Shown here: positions 55,570 through 64,000 of the stretch, one piece after another
Numbering within the stretch: the first letter of the stretch is position 1
Layout: each line of letters opens with the position of its first letter
Source: Hortaea werneckii
Lineage: Eukaryota; Ascomycota; Dothideomycetes; Mycosphaerellales; Teratosphaeriaceae
DNA length: 64,000 nt
Direction of reading: 5' to 3'
Assembly (NCBI GenBank): GCA_037044905.1
Contig: JBAOKB010000179.1
Span: forward strand, 62,001 to 126,000
Translations under genes and position numbers: made by a program
The notes under the pieces: model-generated
Told to the model about the DNA's origin: nothing
The model's database searches: none
Seen by the model: only the letters and a program-made list of their open reading frames with translations

Positions 55570-58014
55570 ATGCTCGACCTATTACATCTCGCCTTAGCCC
55601 TTGCGCTGACGGCGCAACATATTAGCGCTGCCCCACTTCACCCTCGACAAGATACTCCCACCGATACCCTTGAAGATGTCACCCTAGAAGACGCAGAATT
55701 AGCGAACGTGACTGTCGAAAACCCAACTTATTCCCCGAGCGGGCTGCTTACGGGCGGGCTCCTCATCAATGGTACGATCATCAACGCTACCATTGCCAAT
55801 GCCTCGAACGACAATTCCGGCCTGACGGTCTCATCGAACAACACGATCAATGCGACCGCACCGGCACCATCGTCCTCGACCGTCTCGCTCCCGATCAGCC
55901 TTCCCACGTCCAGCTCCTCTGCTTCTACGGGTCTGACGGCCTCGTCCAACAACACGGCAAACGCAACTGCACCGGCAACGTCGAATTCGACCGTCTCGCT
56001 CCCGATCAGCTCTTCGGCTTCTTCCGTTTCATGTTCGACGACCACGATCACGGTCGATGCCTCTTCGATTACCGAATACGTTACCTCTACTATTGGAGTC
56101 ACCACTTTTGTTCCTGCGGAAATCAGCTCGACTGCCGACGCGAGCTCTATTTCGGACGCCAGCTCGACTTCGGACGCCAGCTCGACTTCGGACGCGAGCT
56201 CTACTTCGGACACGAGCTCTACTTCAGACGCCAGCTCGACTTTAACACCAAGCTCTACCGCCGAGACTAGCTCTATTGCGCAAACTAGCTCGGCTGCCTC
56301 TACTAGCTCGACTGTGGAAAGCAGCTCTACTGCCTCCACTAGCTCAATTGTTTCCAGCAGCTCGACTACTTCCACCAGCTCTACTACGTCCACTAGCTCT
56401 ACGGCGTTTTCCAGCTCGACTGCGGAGGCCAGCTCCACTTCTTCCACTGGCTCGACTGCCTTCCCTAGCTCGAGCGTCACACCCAGCTCTACGACGATAT
56501 CTAGCTCGGCTGCGGAGTCCAGCTCTACTGCTTCCCCTGGCTCGACTACCTCCGCTAGCTCGACCGTCGCATCCAGCTCTACTGCCTCCGCCAGCTCTAC
56601 TCCAGAAACCAGCTCTTCCACGCAGACCAGCTCCACTCTGGCACCCAGCTCTACCGTAGACAACATTTCTACCACCTCGTCCACCTCATCAACCTCCACC
56701 AGCTCATCCACAACTTCGACTGCTATATCGACACCAAGCCAAACGTCTCTACCCGCCAACGACGGAGTATTGAAGCTATCATTTGTGAACAACATTGGCA
56801 GTGGAGATCTCCGAGCATACGTCACTGGTCAAGATGACGAAGGCCGCATCGTCATGGTTCAGCGTGATGGAACATTCTTCTATCTCGACGCGCAAGACGG
56901 AGAGCCTCAGCTTGTCGACACGAACAGTATTGCCCTTCCCCTGAACGGGGTGAGCTTTTCGAACGAAGGCGTCACCGTCGCCACCGTAGATCCCAACAAT
57001 ATGACCGGGACCACGGACATTAACGATGTCTTGCACAACGTCAACCCGGCCGAGGTCACCAATCTGACGATTCCTGATTTCATGATCGGCGCACGCATCT
57101 GGCTTGCAGTCGGAGAACTTCAATTCTACAGTGTGCTCGGTGAGAACGGCATGCCCTCTCTTGTTGAACCGTCCGCCGTCAACCCTCGCGATCCTAGTGC
57201 GAATGTGAGCTGGGGATTCGTCGAGTATACGCTGAACGAAGCCGGGATTTACGCCGACATCAGCTTCGTCGACTTCATTGGCCTCCCGCTCGGAATCATC
57301 CTCGAGAGCGAAAACACCGATGTCCAGGCCGCGCTCGGCCCAGAAGTTGGCACAGTCCAGAACATCTGCAACGACCTCGCCGGACAAGCCGCCATTGACG
57401 GTCAACCCTGGGATCGTCTGTGTGTCTACAACGCCGCCGGCAACCCCCTCCGAGTCCTCTCCCCCGTCGACTACCTCACACTGGACGGAGACGCTTTCAA
57501 CGGCTACTACGACTCCTACGTCGACTCGGTTTGGGAACGCTACACCTCGGAGCCCCTCACCATCCTCACCCAATCCTCCGCAGGCGCCGTCAACTGCACC
57601 GTGGACCCAAGCACCAACCTCCTGAACTGCGACGGCGACAACAGAGCCTACGCCCAACCCACCGCGGCCGACATCTTCGGCTGCAACTCCGGGCCCTTCG
57701 CGATCGAAGCCTCTGACAACGCCGTCCACCTAGCCGTCGTGCCCCGCCTCTGCGCCGCCTTCAACCGCGGCACGCTGCTCCTGGAAGACGGCAACGTCAC
57801 CCCTACCTTCCCCATGAACGTCTACTACACCAACGACGGGCCGAAGAACTGGTACAGCGCGTTTGTGCACCGGTACGAGGCGGACGGCAAGGGCTACGCG
57901 TTCGCGTACGACGACGTGGTGCCCGATGGCGGCGCGGACAGCGCGGGCTTGACGGCGAGTCCGGACCCGGAGATCTTGACTATTGTTGTTGGGGGGTCGA
58001 CGATCAGGGAGTAA
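55570..58014 (+). CDS. Secreted GH64 beta-1,3-glucanase with Ser/Thr-rich stalk
   Basis: Intronless, 814 residues. A signal peptide (MLDLLHLALALALTAQHISA, cleavage likely after SAA) is followed by HPRQ and an Asn-glycosylated segment. Next comes a ~330-residue Ser/Thr-rich stretch (about residues 80-395), expected to be O-mannosylated. The catalytic part starts near residue 397 (GVLKLSFVNNIGSGDLRAYV) and matches GH64: MIGARIWLAVG, SVLGENGMPSLVEPSAVNP, and WGFVEYTL with Glu552. ISFVDFIGLP follows with Asp568. The 16-residue spacing of these acids equals Glu154/Asp170 of the Streptomyces laminaripentaose-producing enzyme. Later blocks are LCVYNAAGNPLRVLSP, FNGYYDSYVDSVWERY and a C-terminal thaumatin-like part. 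No GPI signal is seen at the C-terminus. Probable role: wall beta-1,3-glucan remodelling or attack on other fungi. Confidence 0.85.
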   Translation: MLDLLHLALALALTAQHISAAPLHPRQDTPTDTLEDVTLEDAELANVTVENPTYSPSGLLTGGLLINGTIINATIANASNDNSGLTVSSNNTINATAPAPSSSTVSLPISLPTSSSSASTGLTASSNNTANATAPATSNSTVSLPISSSASSVSCSTTTITVDASSITEYVTSTIGVTTFVPAEISSTADASSISDASSTSDASSTSDASSTSDTSSTSDASSTLTPSSTAETSSIAQTSSAASTSSTVESSSTASTSSIVSSSSTTSTSSTTSTSSTAFSSSTAEASSTSSTGSTAFPSSSVTPSSTTISSSAAESSSTASPGSTTSASSTVASSSTASASSTPETSSSTQTSSTLAPSSTVDNISTTSSTSSTSTSSSTTSTAISTPSQTSLPANDGVLKLSFVNNIGSGDLRAYVTGQDDEGRIVMVQRDGTFFYLDAQDGEPQLVDTNSIALPLNGVSFSNEGVTVATVDPNNMTGTTDINDVLHNVNPAEVTNLTIPDFMIGARIWLAVGELQFYSVLGENGMPSLVEPSAVNPRDPSANVSWGFVEYTLNEAGIYADISFVDFIGLPLGIILESENTDVQAALGPEVGTVQNICNDLAGQAAIDGQPWDRLCVYNAAGNPLRVLSPVDYLTLDGDAFNGYYDSYVDSVWERYTSEPLTILTQSSAGAVNCTVDPSTNLLNCDGDNRAYAQPTAADIFGCNSGPFAIEASDNAVHLAVVPRLCAAFNRGTLLLEDGNVTPTFPMNVYYTNDGPKNWYSAFVHRYEADGKGYAFAYDDVVPDGGADSAGLTASPDPEILTIVVGGSTIRE
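56137..56244 (+). repeat. Six 18-bp coding tandem repeats in the GH64 stalk
   Basis: Six imperfect units with the pattern GACGCSAGCTCKACTTCG, encoding DASSTS-type hexapeptides. Units two and three are identical in DNA, which suggests recent slippage. Confidence 0.8.
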
Positions 58015-59632
58015 AGGGGATGTTCCTTGACCTTCTTCTCCCTCCCTTTTCTTCACTTCATTCGCCTTCTACTTCTTCTATTACTTTGAAGGGGGAACCA
58101 GTACCCTTATTTAATTTTCGCTCCGGGATTTTGTTTGGGCATGAGCGATTCGCGGCATTTTGGCATTGTACTTGAATGGAATGGGAAGAACAAAAAGACT
58201 TAGAGCATTTGCAGTCTCACAGACAGCGGAGTTATTTGTTCTTTGGGAAACGCTTCTTGGGAAGGCACCTTTTGGTTTTTGTGGGCATCTTTTTTGCGAG
58301 CAACGATAGATTTGATACCCCGATCTGGCAGGAGGGAATTGGTTGGTTTTGACGCAATTTTGACCTATGGATTGTACATATTGATAAGACCATGGGAGAG
58401 ATATTATATATATTCATATCGAGAAAACAATTCCAAAAAAAAAGAAAAAAAGAACGAACAATCTTTCAAAAGTTTCCCATTTCGCTAGGTGGCCCTTTCA
58501 CATCATGCTGGGGCAGAAATGCGCTTTCTCTTCTTCCTTCCTATTTTCTCTGTTAATCTTCCTCTCTTCCCCTTTTCAAAAACCCCCATACCCGACCCCT
58601 CTCGCAAGACCCAAACCCCTAACACCTTGACAACGTTAAGGCACCCGCATCTCACAACAAAAGGTACCAAACACAGAACTCCAAAGACCATCATTTGCCA
58701 CGGAAACCCCTTCCCAACCTGTCCTTCCATCCTTTCACTTCCACTGGTTTACTCACACCCTCACCACCGTTGCCAATAGGAGCGTCAAACGTTCATCTCC
58801 TTCAAACCCGAGCTGGGGCAGAATGGCGTTGGCTTTTCCCCGTCCATAATTGAGCATTATCCAGATGATATGATGAAAATGCACAACCCAAATGTACCAT
58901 GTACAGCGTGTCCTTCCTTCCTTTTACAACCTGTCCCCTCCCTCCAGCCGTAGATGGGGCAGGTCAAAGGTATGATCTTCACGGGTCCTTTCGGGACCAC
59001 CTTTAGTCTTTTCTACTACCATTCAATTTCTCTTCCACCCTGTGTCGAGAAATCCATCGGACGAGAGTTGATATGATATACTTCGGGGAGTGTTGGGAAC
59101 TGGGGGGGACTTCCCCCCCCTTTTTTTTTCCACTTTCGTTTTTTCTGTTTCAGATAAGGTGGGCATTAAGAATGGGAGGGAGGGCCCTCTTTCCTGCTCC
59201 CTGCCACCCCCTCTCTAAAGTGGAACTTCCTCGCCCTCTCCCCGCTTCCTTATCTTCTTCCTGCCTTACCGCATCGTCTTATCTCTGTGCTCAAGTCGCC
59301 TTAGCCGTCGGAGGGAAAAGCACACGGGATCGTGTCACCACCACGAATGAAAAGATGACGGGAAGAAGGAAGGCAAACCTCAAGGTGTCCTGGAACTCAC
59401 ATGCCCCAAATGCACAAAGGAAAACCAGCTTGATACATTTATACACGCACACCTCTTTCTACCTTCAGCTTTTTCCTAATGCCATAGAGGTGACGCGTCA
59501 AGCGACACGCTCACCACTCCACTCCACACCTACCTTTCAACCTCTCCCAATCTCCTCTTCTACCACAACATCATCATCCTCCTCCTCCTCCTGAATCAAC
59601 TTCCCACACCAAAAAAGCTCCAGAGCACATTC
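58015..59632. other. Convergent 3' region, 1.6 kb
   Basis: Gap between the GH64 and ATP4 stops. It holds A/T-rich 3' UTR-like sequence with a poly-A tract (58435-58453) and C/T-rich stretches. Open frames such as 59073-59594 have no recognisable content. Confidence 0.45.
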
Positions 59633-60567
59633 TTAAGCCTTCTGCTGCGAGACAATACGCTCGACATCAGCAATGCTCTGCTTCAGGATCTGGTCCAGGA
59701 CCTTCGGGTTCTCGAGCTCCTTGTCGATCTTGCTGATGACGGTCTCGGCGAGTTCACGCTGCTGGCGGGCCTTGACCTGGCCCTCGTAGCGGACCCACGA
59801 GTCCAGCACGTTCTTGGCCTCGTGGGCCAGGGCCGTCTTCTGCTCGAGCTCGTAAGCCTGGGCTTCGAGCTGGGCGGTTTCCTAGAGAGTCGCATAGACG
59901 TATTAGCATGTGATACTTCTCCCAATTTTTTGGATCAAGGCGTGTGGTTGTGTATTCTTGCGTGTTTTGGGATAGTGCTGGGTACGTACCTTGGAAACAG
60001 CGAAGAGGTTCTTAGTAACGTCAATGACGCCGCTAAGGTCCTGGACGCTGCTCATGCGCGACTTGACGGCATCGGTGTGGTCCTTGCGGGCGGAGTTCAG
60101 GATGTTCTTGAACTTGTCGGCCTGGCCGAGGGCCCACTCGCGGTAGGCGGGGCCGGCGTAGTTATAGACGGCCCAGTAGATGGTGAGCAGGGAGACGGCG
60201 ATGATGGACTCCTCGTTGATGACCAGCAGCTCGTTGCTGATGGCGGCGATGCTCAGACCGGTGCCGGCGGAAAGGAAGGCGGTCTTGGACACGAGGTTGT
60301 TGCCGGGCAGGGCGTTCAGGATGTTGTTGGCCGTGTCCTTGGGCTCGGCGGCGGGCTTGTTCTCCTGGAAGCGGGCGGCGGAGGTGGCGAAGGAGGTGGA
60401 GGCCGGAGCAATGGTGCGCATTGGCAGGGTTGGGCGGGCAGCACGGGCGGCGCCTGGAGGGGGTGGAGGGTTAGTATAGGTTGAGCGGGTGGGATACCTC
60501 GAGAGGGCGGGGCGGGGGGCACTGAGGGCGACATACCCATGGCGCCCTTTGCGATACGCGAGGCCAT
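59633..60567 (-). CDS. ATP4: ATP synthase subunit b (subunit 4), mitochondrial
   Basis: Peripheral-stalk subunit of F1Fo ATP synthase, in the mitochondrial inner membrane. Three exons: 60537-60567, 59990-60453 and 59633-59881, giving 247 residues. Introns use donors GTATGT and GTACGT with acceptors TCCAG and CTAG. A presequence (MASRIAKGAMGAARAARPTL...MRTIAPASTS) is rich in Arg and Ala. The mature protein has PKDTANNILNALPGNNLVSK, two hydrophobic segments (TAFLSAGTGLSIAAISNELLVI, ESIIAVSLLTIYWAVYNYA) and a long charged helix (KFKNILNSARKDHTDAVKSR to IADVERIVSQQKA). This fits fungal Atp4. Divergent from NOC4, 233 bp apart. Confidence 0.95.
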
Positions 60568-60800
60568 AGTGTTGGAGGTGAGTGAGAAGAGAGATATGGC
60601 GTATAGCGGGTTGCGACTGGCCGTCGTCGACCTCATTCCTACTCGGCGGAGGTGAAGAAGCTGGACCGGCTGTTCCCGTCGGCGTATATTCGGGAGAACT
60701 TTTGCGACATGGGAATTTCTGAATCTCCAGCAGCATCCGAGCAGACAATTGTTGACTTTCTTGCCGTACACATACGCCTTTGGGCTTGCAACCACACACA

Positions 60801-62528
60801 ATGCCAGGCATCCTGACCAACGGCGATGCATCCCACAAGAGAAAACGAGACGATGCTCCAGCGAAGACGAGCAGTGGCAAATCCCGCAAGGCTCCCAAAA
60901 CCGTCGCCGCGAAAAGTGAAGATGGCCAGACCAAGATCCTGTCACTCGAAGAGCAGATCCTGCAAGGCCGCAAGCACTACAACAACATCGTCGAACTGCA
61001 GTCATATGTCAACCAATGCGAGAAGAAGCCCAAGACCGGCACTCTGGCCGCAGTAGCACTGTGTCGGGTCTTCTGCCGGCTGATAGCGAGCGAGGAATTA
61101 GTCAAGGGCAACGACCAGTCCGATGCCGACGGACAGGTGGCGCAGTGGCTCAAGGCACGTCTGAGGGAGTATGTGGAAGTATTGGCGGGAAGCTGGATTG
61201 GGAGCCCGGACGCGGCGCAGGAGAGCACCGCATTGACTCTGCTCATGCGGTTGGTGAAAGAGGAGACGAACCAGGGAGCCAAGCGTTCTGAGCAGGCATG
61301 GAAGACGGAGCGATCGACTTTCTTCACGCTGGTAAGCGCACTGCTGGAGAAAAAGGATGCAGAGGGAGCACGGCAGGAATTTGTAGGGAAATACGTGGAG
61401 GAGCACGACGACGTCCGCTTCTACACGTACGTCGCAGTCCGACAGTACTTCAAGCTGCGAGACGTATCTGGTATGGAGGAGCAGCTTGCAAGCAACGCCA
61501 TCGACATCCTCGGCGAGATAGAAGGCATTCCGGAATCCGAAGACCAAATCGAAGACTGGTACGGAGAAGCTCCCGAAGGGAAAAAACACCAACTCCTCTC
61601 CCTCCATACCCACCGTAAGACGGCCCAAGAAGCCTGGCTGTCCATCTTCCGCCTCCCCCTCGATCGAGCAAACCGCAAACGCATCCTCCACATCGCCACC
61701 ACTCGCATCCTGCCCTGGTTCACCACCCGCATGGAACTCCTAACCGACTTCCTCACCGACTCCTTCTCAGCCGGGGACACCCTCTCCCTCCTCGCCCTCT
61801 CCTCCATCTTCCACCTCATGACGACCCACAACCTCGACTACCCGGACTTCTACACGAAACTCTACAGCCTCGTGTCAGGCGAGATCCTACACTCCAAACA
61901 CCGCTCCCGCTTCTTCCGCGAACTCGAACGCTTCCTCTCCTCCACCCACCTGCCCGCCAGCATCATCGCCTCCTTCCTCAAACGCCTCGCCCGGCTCTCC
62001 CTGCACGCCCCCCCGGGCGCCATCGTCTGGATAATCCCCTGGACCTACAACATGCTGCGGGCGCACCCAGCCTGCACATTCCTGCTCCACCGTCCCTACC
62101 ACCCGACCCACACCCTCTACACTCTCGCGAACCCCGAGTGGCGGGAACAGGGGATGCGGAACGATACTTTCTCCCCTACGGAACCGGACCCGAACCACAC
62201 AGGCGCGATCTCTTCCTCGCTCTGGGAGCTCGAAACCCTGCAGGCGCACTACCACCCCAACGTGGCGACGCTGGCGAAGATCCTCTCCGAGCCGTTCACG
62301 AAGCGGGAGTACACGCTGGAGGATTTCCTGGATCATTCGTATGGGAGTTTGTTGGAGGGGGAGTTGGATGGGCGGGAGGTCAGGAAGGAGCCCGTGGTGG
62401 AGTGGGAGATTCCTAAGAGGATTGTGACGGGAGGGGAAGATGGAAAGGGAGAAGGTGGTGGGGACGGGTTGAATCGATTGGGAGGGTTGCTGGAACGGGC
62501 GATTGTTGCGCAGCAGAGTTCTTCTTGA
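60801..62528 (+). CDS. NOC4: Nucleolar complex protein 4 (Noc4, ribosome biogenesis)
   Basis: Nucleolar factor that with Nop14 matures the 40S subunit. Intronless; the ATG at 60801 gives 575 residues. A basic N-terminus (SHKRKRDDAPAKTSSGKSRK) looks like a nuclear/nucleolar signal. A helical-repeat region follows (ILSLEEQILQGRKHYNNIVE, FCRLIASEEL, LTLLMRLVKEET). From about residue 310 comes the CBF/Mak21 domain: LLALSSIFHLMTTHNLDYPD, FYTKLYSLVSGEIL, SRFFRELERFLSSTHLPASI, LKRLARLSLHAPPGAIVWII, LLHRPYHPT, then LWELETLQAHYHPNVATLAK and the C-terminal FTKREYTLEDFLDHSYGSLL. The final residues are Gly-rich. Confidence 0.94.
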   Translation: MPGILTNGDASHKRKRDDAPAKTSSGKSRKAPKTVAAKSEDGQTKILSLEEQILQGRKHYNNIVELQSYVNQCEKKPKTGTLAAVALCRVFCRLIASEELVKGNDQSDADGQVAQWLKARLREYVEVLAGSWIGSPDAAQESTALTLLMRLVKEETNQGAKRSEQAWKTERSTFFTLVSALLEKKDAEGARQEFVGKYVEEHDDVRFYTYVAVRQYFKLRDVSGMEEQLASNAIDILGEIEGIPESEDQIEDWYGEAPEGKKHQLLSLHTHRKTAQEAWLSIFRLPLDRANRKRILHIATTRILPWFTTRMELLTDFLTDSFSAGDTLSLLALSSIFHLMTTHNLDYPDFYTKLYSLVSGEILHSKHRSRFFRELERFLSSTHLPASIIASFLKRLARLSLHAPPGAIVWIIPWTYNMLRAHPACTFLLHRPYHPTHTLYTLANPEWREQGMRNDTFSPTEPDPNHTGAISSSLWELETLQAHYHPNVATLAKILSEPFTKREYTLEDFLDHSYGSLLEGELDGREVRKEPVVEWEIPKRIVTGGEDGKGEGGGDGLNRLGGLLERAIVAQQSSS

Positions 62529-62913
62529 GCAAGATGGGTTGTGGAGAAAGGGGAAATGGTGTTTTCCGAGAGAGGAGATAGAGAGATAAAACTATGGCTT
62601 TTGATATCATTTCCCCCCTAATGTCATCTTCTCCGAGTGTCCATTCACCTCAAATGAGTCTTTGGTCTTTGTTCTTCAACTCAAAAGAAACCGTTGTTTA
62701 CGTTCTTGGACTTTCTATGATTTTTTGGTCTGTTTCTCTTCCTCTGATCATATTTCCATGGAGCGGGAAGTGTGTATAGCGAGTCACTCTGACGAATAAG
62801 CCCCGCGGCCAAGGTTTCTAGGGTCCGGGGGGAGGAGGGGGACGCTGGCATACATACTTCCCTGCCCTCGCCTCCCCATTTTTCCTTCTCGTCTCTAAAA
62901 TCTACTCTTCTAC
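62529..62913. other. Convergent 3' regions
   Basis: 385 bp between the NOC4 and S28 peptidase stops. Nothing coding seen. Confidence 0.5.
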
Positions 62914-64000
62914 TCACTCACACCACTCCTCCCCTCCCTTACCCTCTCCCTTTCCCCATCCCTTCCCCTCACCCCACCAACCCCACCCTCCTCTCCCCCT
63001 CCCTCCCTCTCCACCACGATGACGACCTTCCCCATGCCCTCCATCCCAACATCCCTCTGCGTTTCCCTCTCCCTTCTCCCGCATCTCCCGCCTCCACTCC
63101 TCCATCCACCCCCTCACGAACTCGGCCTCGGCGCGCTGCGTATCAGCCACGGCCGGTGGAGGGAAAGTAGCGTTAGTGTGGTTCGGGAACACGCCGTTTT
63201 CGTCCCAGTGGTGCACTGCGTCGGGGATTAGGATGAAAGGTTCGCTGGGCGTGGAAGGGCGGTGCGGGGCGCCGTAGTCTGTTTTGGCGGGGGGAGTTTG
63301 GGTTAGTGAGTGGGTTTCGGTGAGATTAGGGAGGTGTTGGGTGGGGTGGTGCTTTGGAAAGAGGGGGGGAGAAGGGAAGTGTGAGGGGGTAGGGTGTGTG
63401 GTTGGGGGAGGGGGGGCTCGGTTTTCTTTTTGGCTGACCGATTATGGGTTGCTGCTGCATTTGTAGGGTTTGCAGAGCAGAAGAAGCAGAGATGGTGGAA
63501 TGTCGCTCCTTACCGAAGGCGTGGGGGGTCGCCGGACGCCAGGGGTCCCATTCGCCGTCTATAAAGGCGAGACGGGGGTAAGAGATGTCGTAGCCGCCAT
63601 ACTGATTTACGATGTTAGTTGACTGAACTTCTCGGTCGGGAGCGAAAGAGAGTGAACGTACTTTATTTACATTCGTTGTGTTTGGCGGGCCGTAGATGCC
63701 GAATGCCTCATTACAGATGATCATCATGTAATCCAGGTCAAGCGTGCGGGAGATCAAGGGCAATTGGTCTTGAGGGACGCCTGAGCCAGTTTGGAGGTAG
63801 CCCCATTCTGTGCAGTATTGATATGGCCATGCGCGCCAGGTGTCATCGAGAGAGTCTTGTTGGTAGACTGTATATTGAGTCAGCTGATTTGGAAGTCTCA
63901 TTCCTTCAGAAACAGGTGCTGTACTGACATGTAGCATTGTGGTTACTGAAGCACTGATCCTGTGTTTCGTCTTCCTCGGCACAAGACGAGACCGAGGTCA
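62914..64000 (-). CDS. Serine peptidase S28, 3' part (cut by window edge)
   Basis: Prolyl-type serine carboxypeptidase family S28, usually secreted or vacuolar. Exons readable inside the window are 63929-64000 (partial), 63662-63867, 63514-63601 and 62914-63278. Their phases fit: ...HNAT-F joins YQQDSLDDTW. Family marks are WPYQYCTEWGYLQTGSG, LPLISRTLDLDYMMIICNEA, VNKYGGYDISYPRLAFIDGE and WDPWRPATPHAFG, where the Asp of DPW fits the catalytic Asp. Then comes PSEPFILIPDAVHHWDENG, whose HH fits the catalytic His. The Ser nucleophile lies outside. The last ~45 residues are a Gly/Arg/Trp-rich tail unlike S28 enzymes, which may be a divergent C-terminus, or an unspliced intron may lie near 63000. 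The 235-nt intron before the last exon is extremely C-rich in the transcript. Confidence 0.85.

Noticed and set aside
55728..56825. 365-codon antisense frame rich in Glu/Val/Leu
   Set aside because: It is the complement of the Ser/Thr repeat codons of the GH64 gene, which rarely form stops on the other strand. No motif or independent start context.
59822..60484. Gly/Val-rich plus-strand frame opposite ATP4
   Set aside because: Shadow of the ATP4 exon, its intron and its reverse codon use.
1..64000. Secondary-metabolite cluster, mobile element or CRISPR
   Set aside because: No PKS, NRPS, terpene, transposase, reverse transcriptase or repeat-spacer pattern was found. Regulators and enzymes here do not form a recognisable pathway cluster.

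Overview
This window looks like nuclear DNA from a filamentous ascomycete (Pezizomycotina), most likely a Dothideomycete. That is an inference from gene content and style. Genes sit on both strands with no operons, and most have 0-4 short introns of about 50-140 nt with GTAAGT/GTATGT donors, CTAAC-type branch sites and YAG acceptors. The proteins include fungal signatures: a Zn2Cys6 regulator, a SUR7 protein, a YAT amino acid permease, a UAA-type sugar-nucleotide transporter, a GH64 glucanase and an S28 peptidase. I saw no transposon, rRNA, convincing tRNA or CRISPR.

Layout. 1-3.1 kb: leader and a five-exon bZIP regulator (+). 3.3-6.6 kb: a large unrecognised single-pass membrane protein (-). 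7.6-8.6 kb: a three-repeat SMP/LEA-like protein with a mitochondrial-type N-terminus (+). 9.1-12.5 kb: a long disordered protein whose frame is broken by one TAA that lies inside a possible 30-nt intron (+). 13-14.4 kb: a conserved uncharacterised protein (+) and a small hypothetical (-). 15.2-18.2 kb: ATP synthase subunit e (-) divergent from the dynein intermediate chain (+), with three telomere-type hexamers between them. 18.8-24.7 kb: AMP deaminase and an amino acid permease (both -).

26.5-29.6 kb: TspO/MBR (-) divergent from phospholipase C (+). 31.9-34.5 kb: an 81-residue double zinc-knuckle protein (+) facing an F-box protein (-). 35.4-40 kb: SUR7-family and DUF1295-family membrane proteins (-), then a YEA4-like transporter (+). 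40-42.9 kb: the longest gene-free stretch, leading into a bHLH regulator (+, 42.9-44.5 kb). 45.5-50.7 kb: a D-2-hydroxyacid dehydrogenase (+), then a nucleotide pyrophosphatase (-) divergent from a nitrilase (+). 51.5-58 kb: a Zn2Cys6 regulator and a Ser/Thr-rich secreted GH64 glucanase (+). 59.6-62.5 kb: ATP synthase subunit b (-) divergent from NOC4 (+). 62.9-64 kb: the 3' part of an S28 serine peptidase (-), cut by the window edge.

The genes look like an ordinary core-genome neighbourhood, not one pathway. The only functional link I can see is two peripheral/stator subunits of the same mitochondrial ATP synthase about 44 kb apart. Exon coordinates come from reading splice sites by eye and checking that frames join; no transcript data were available.
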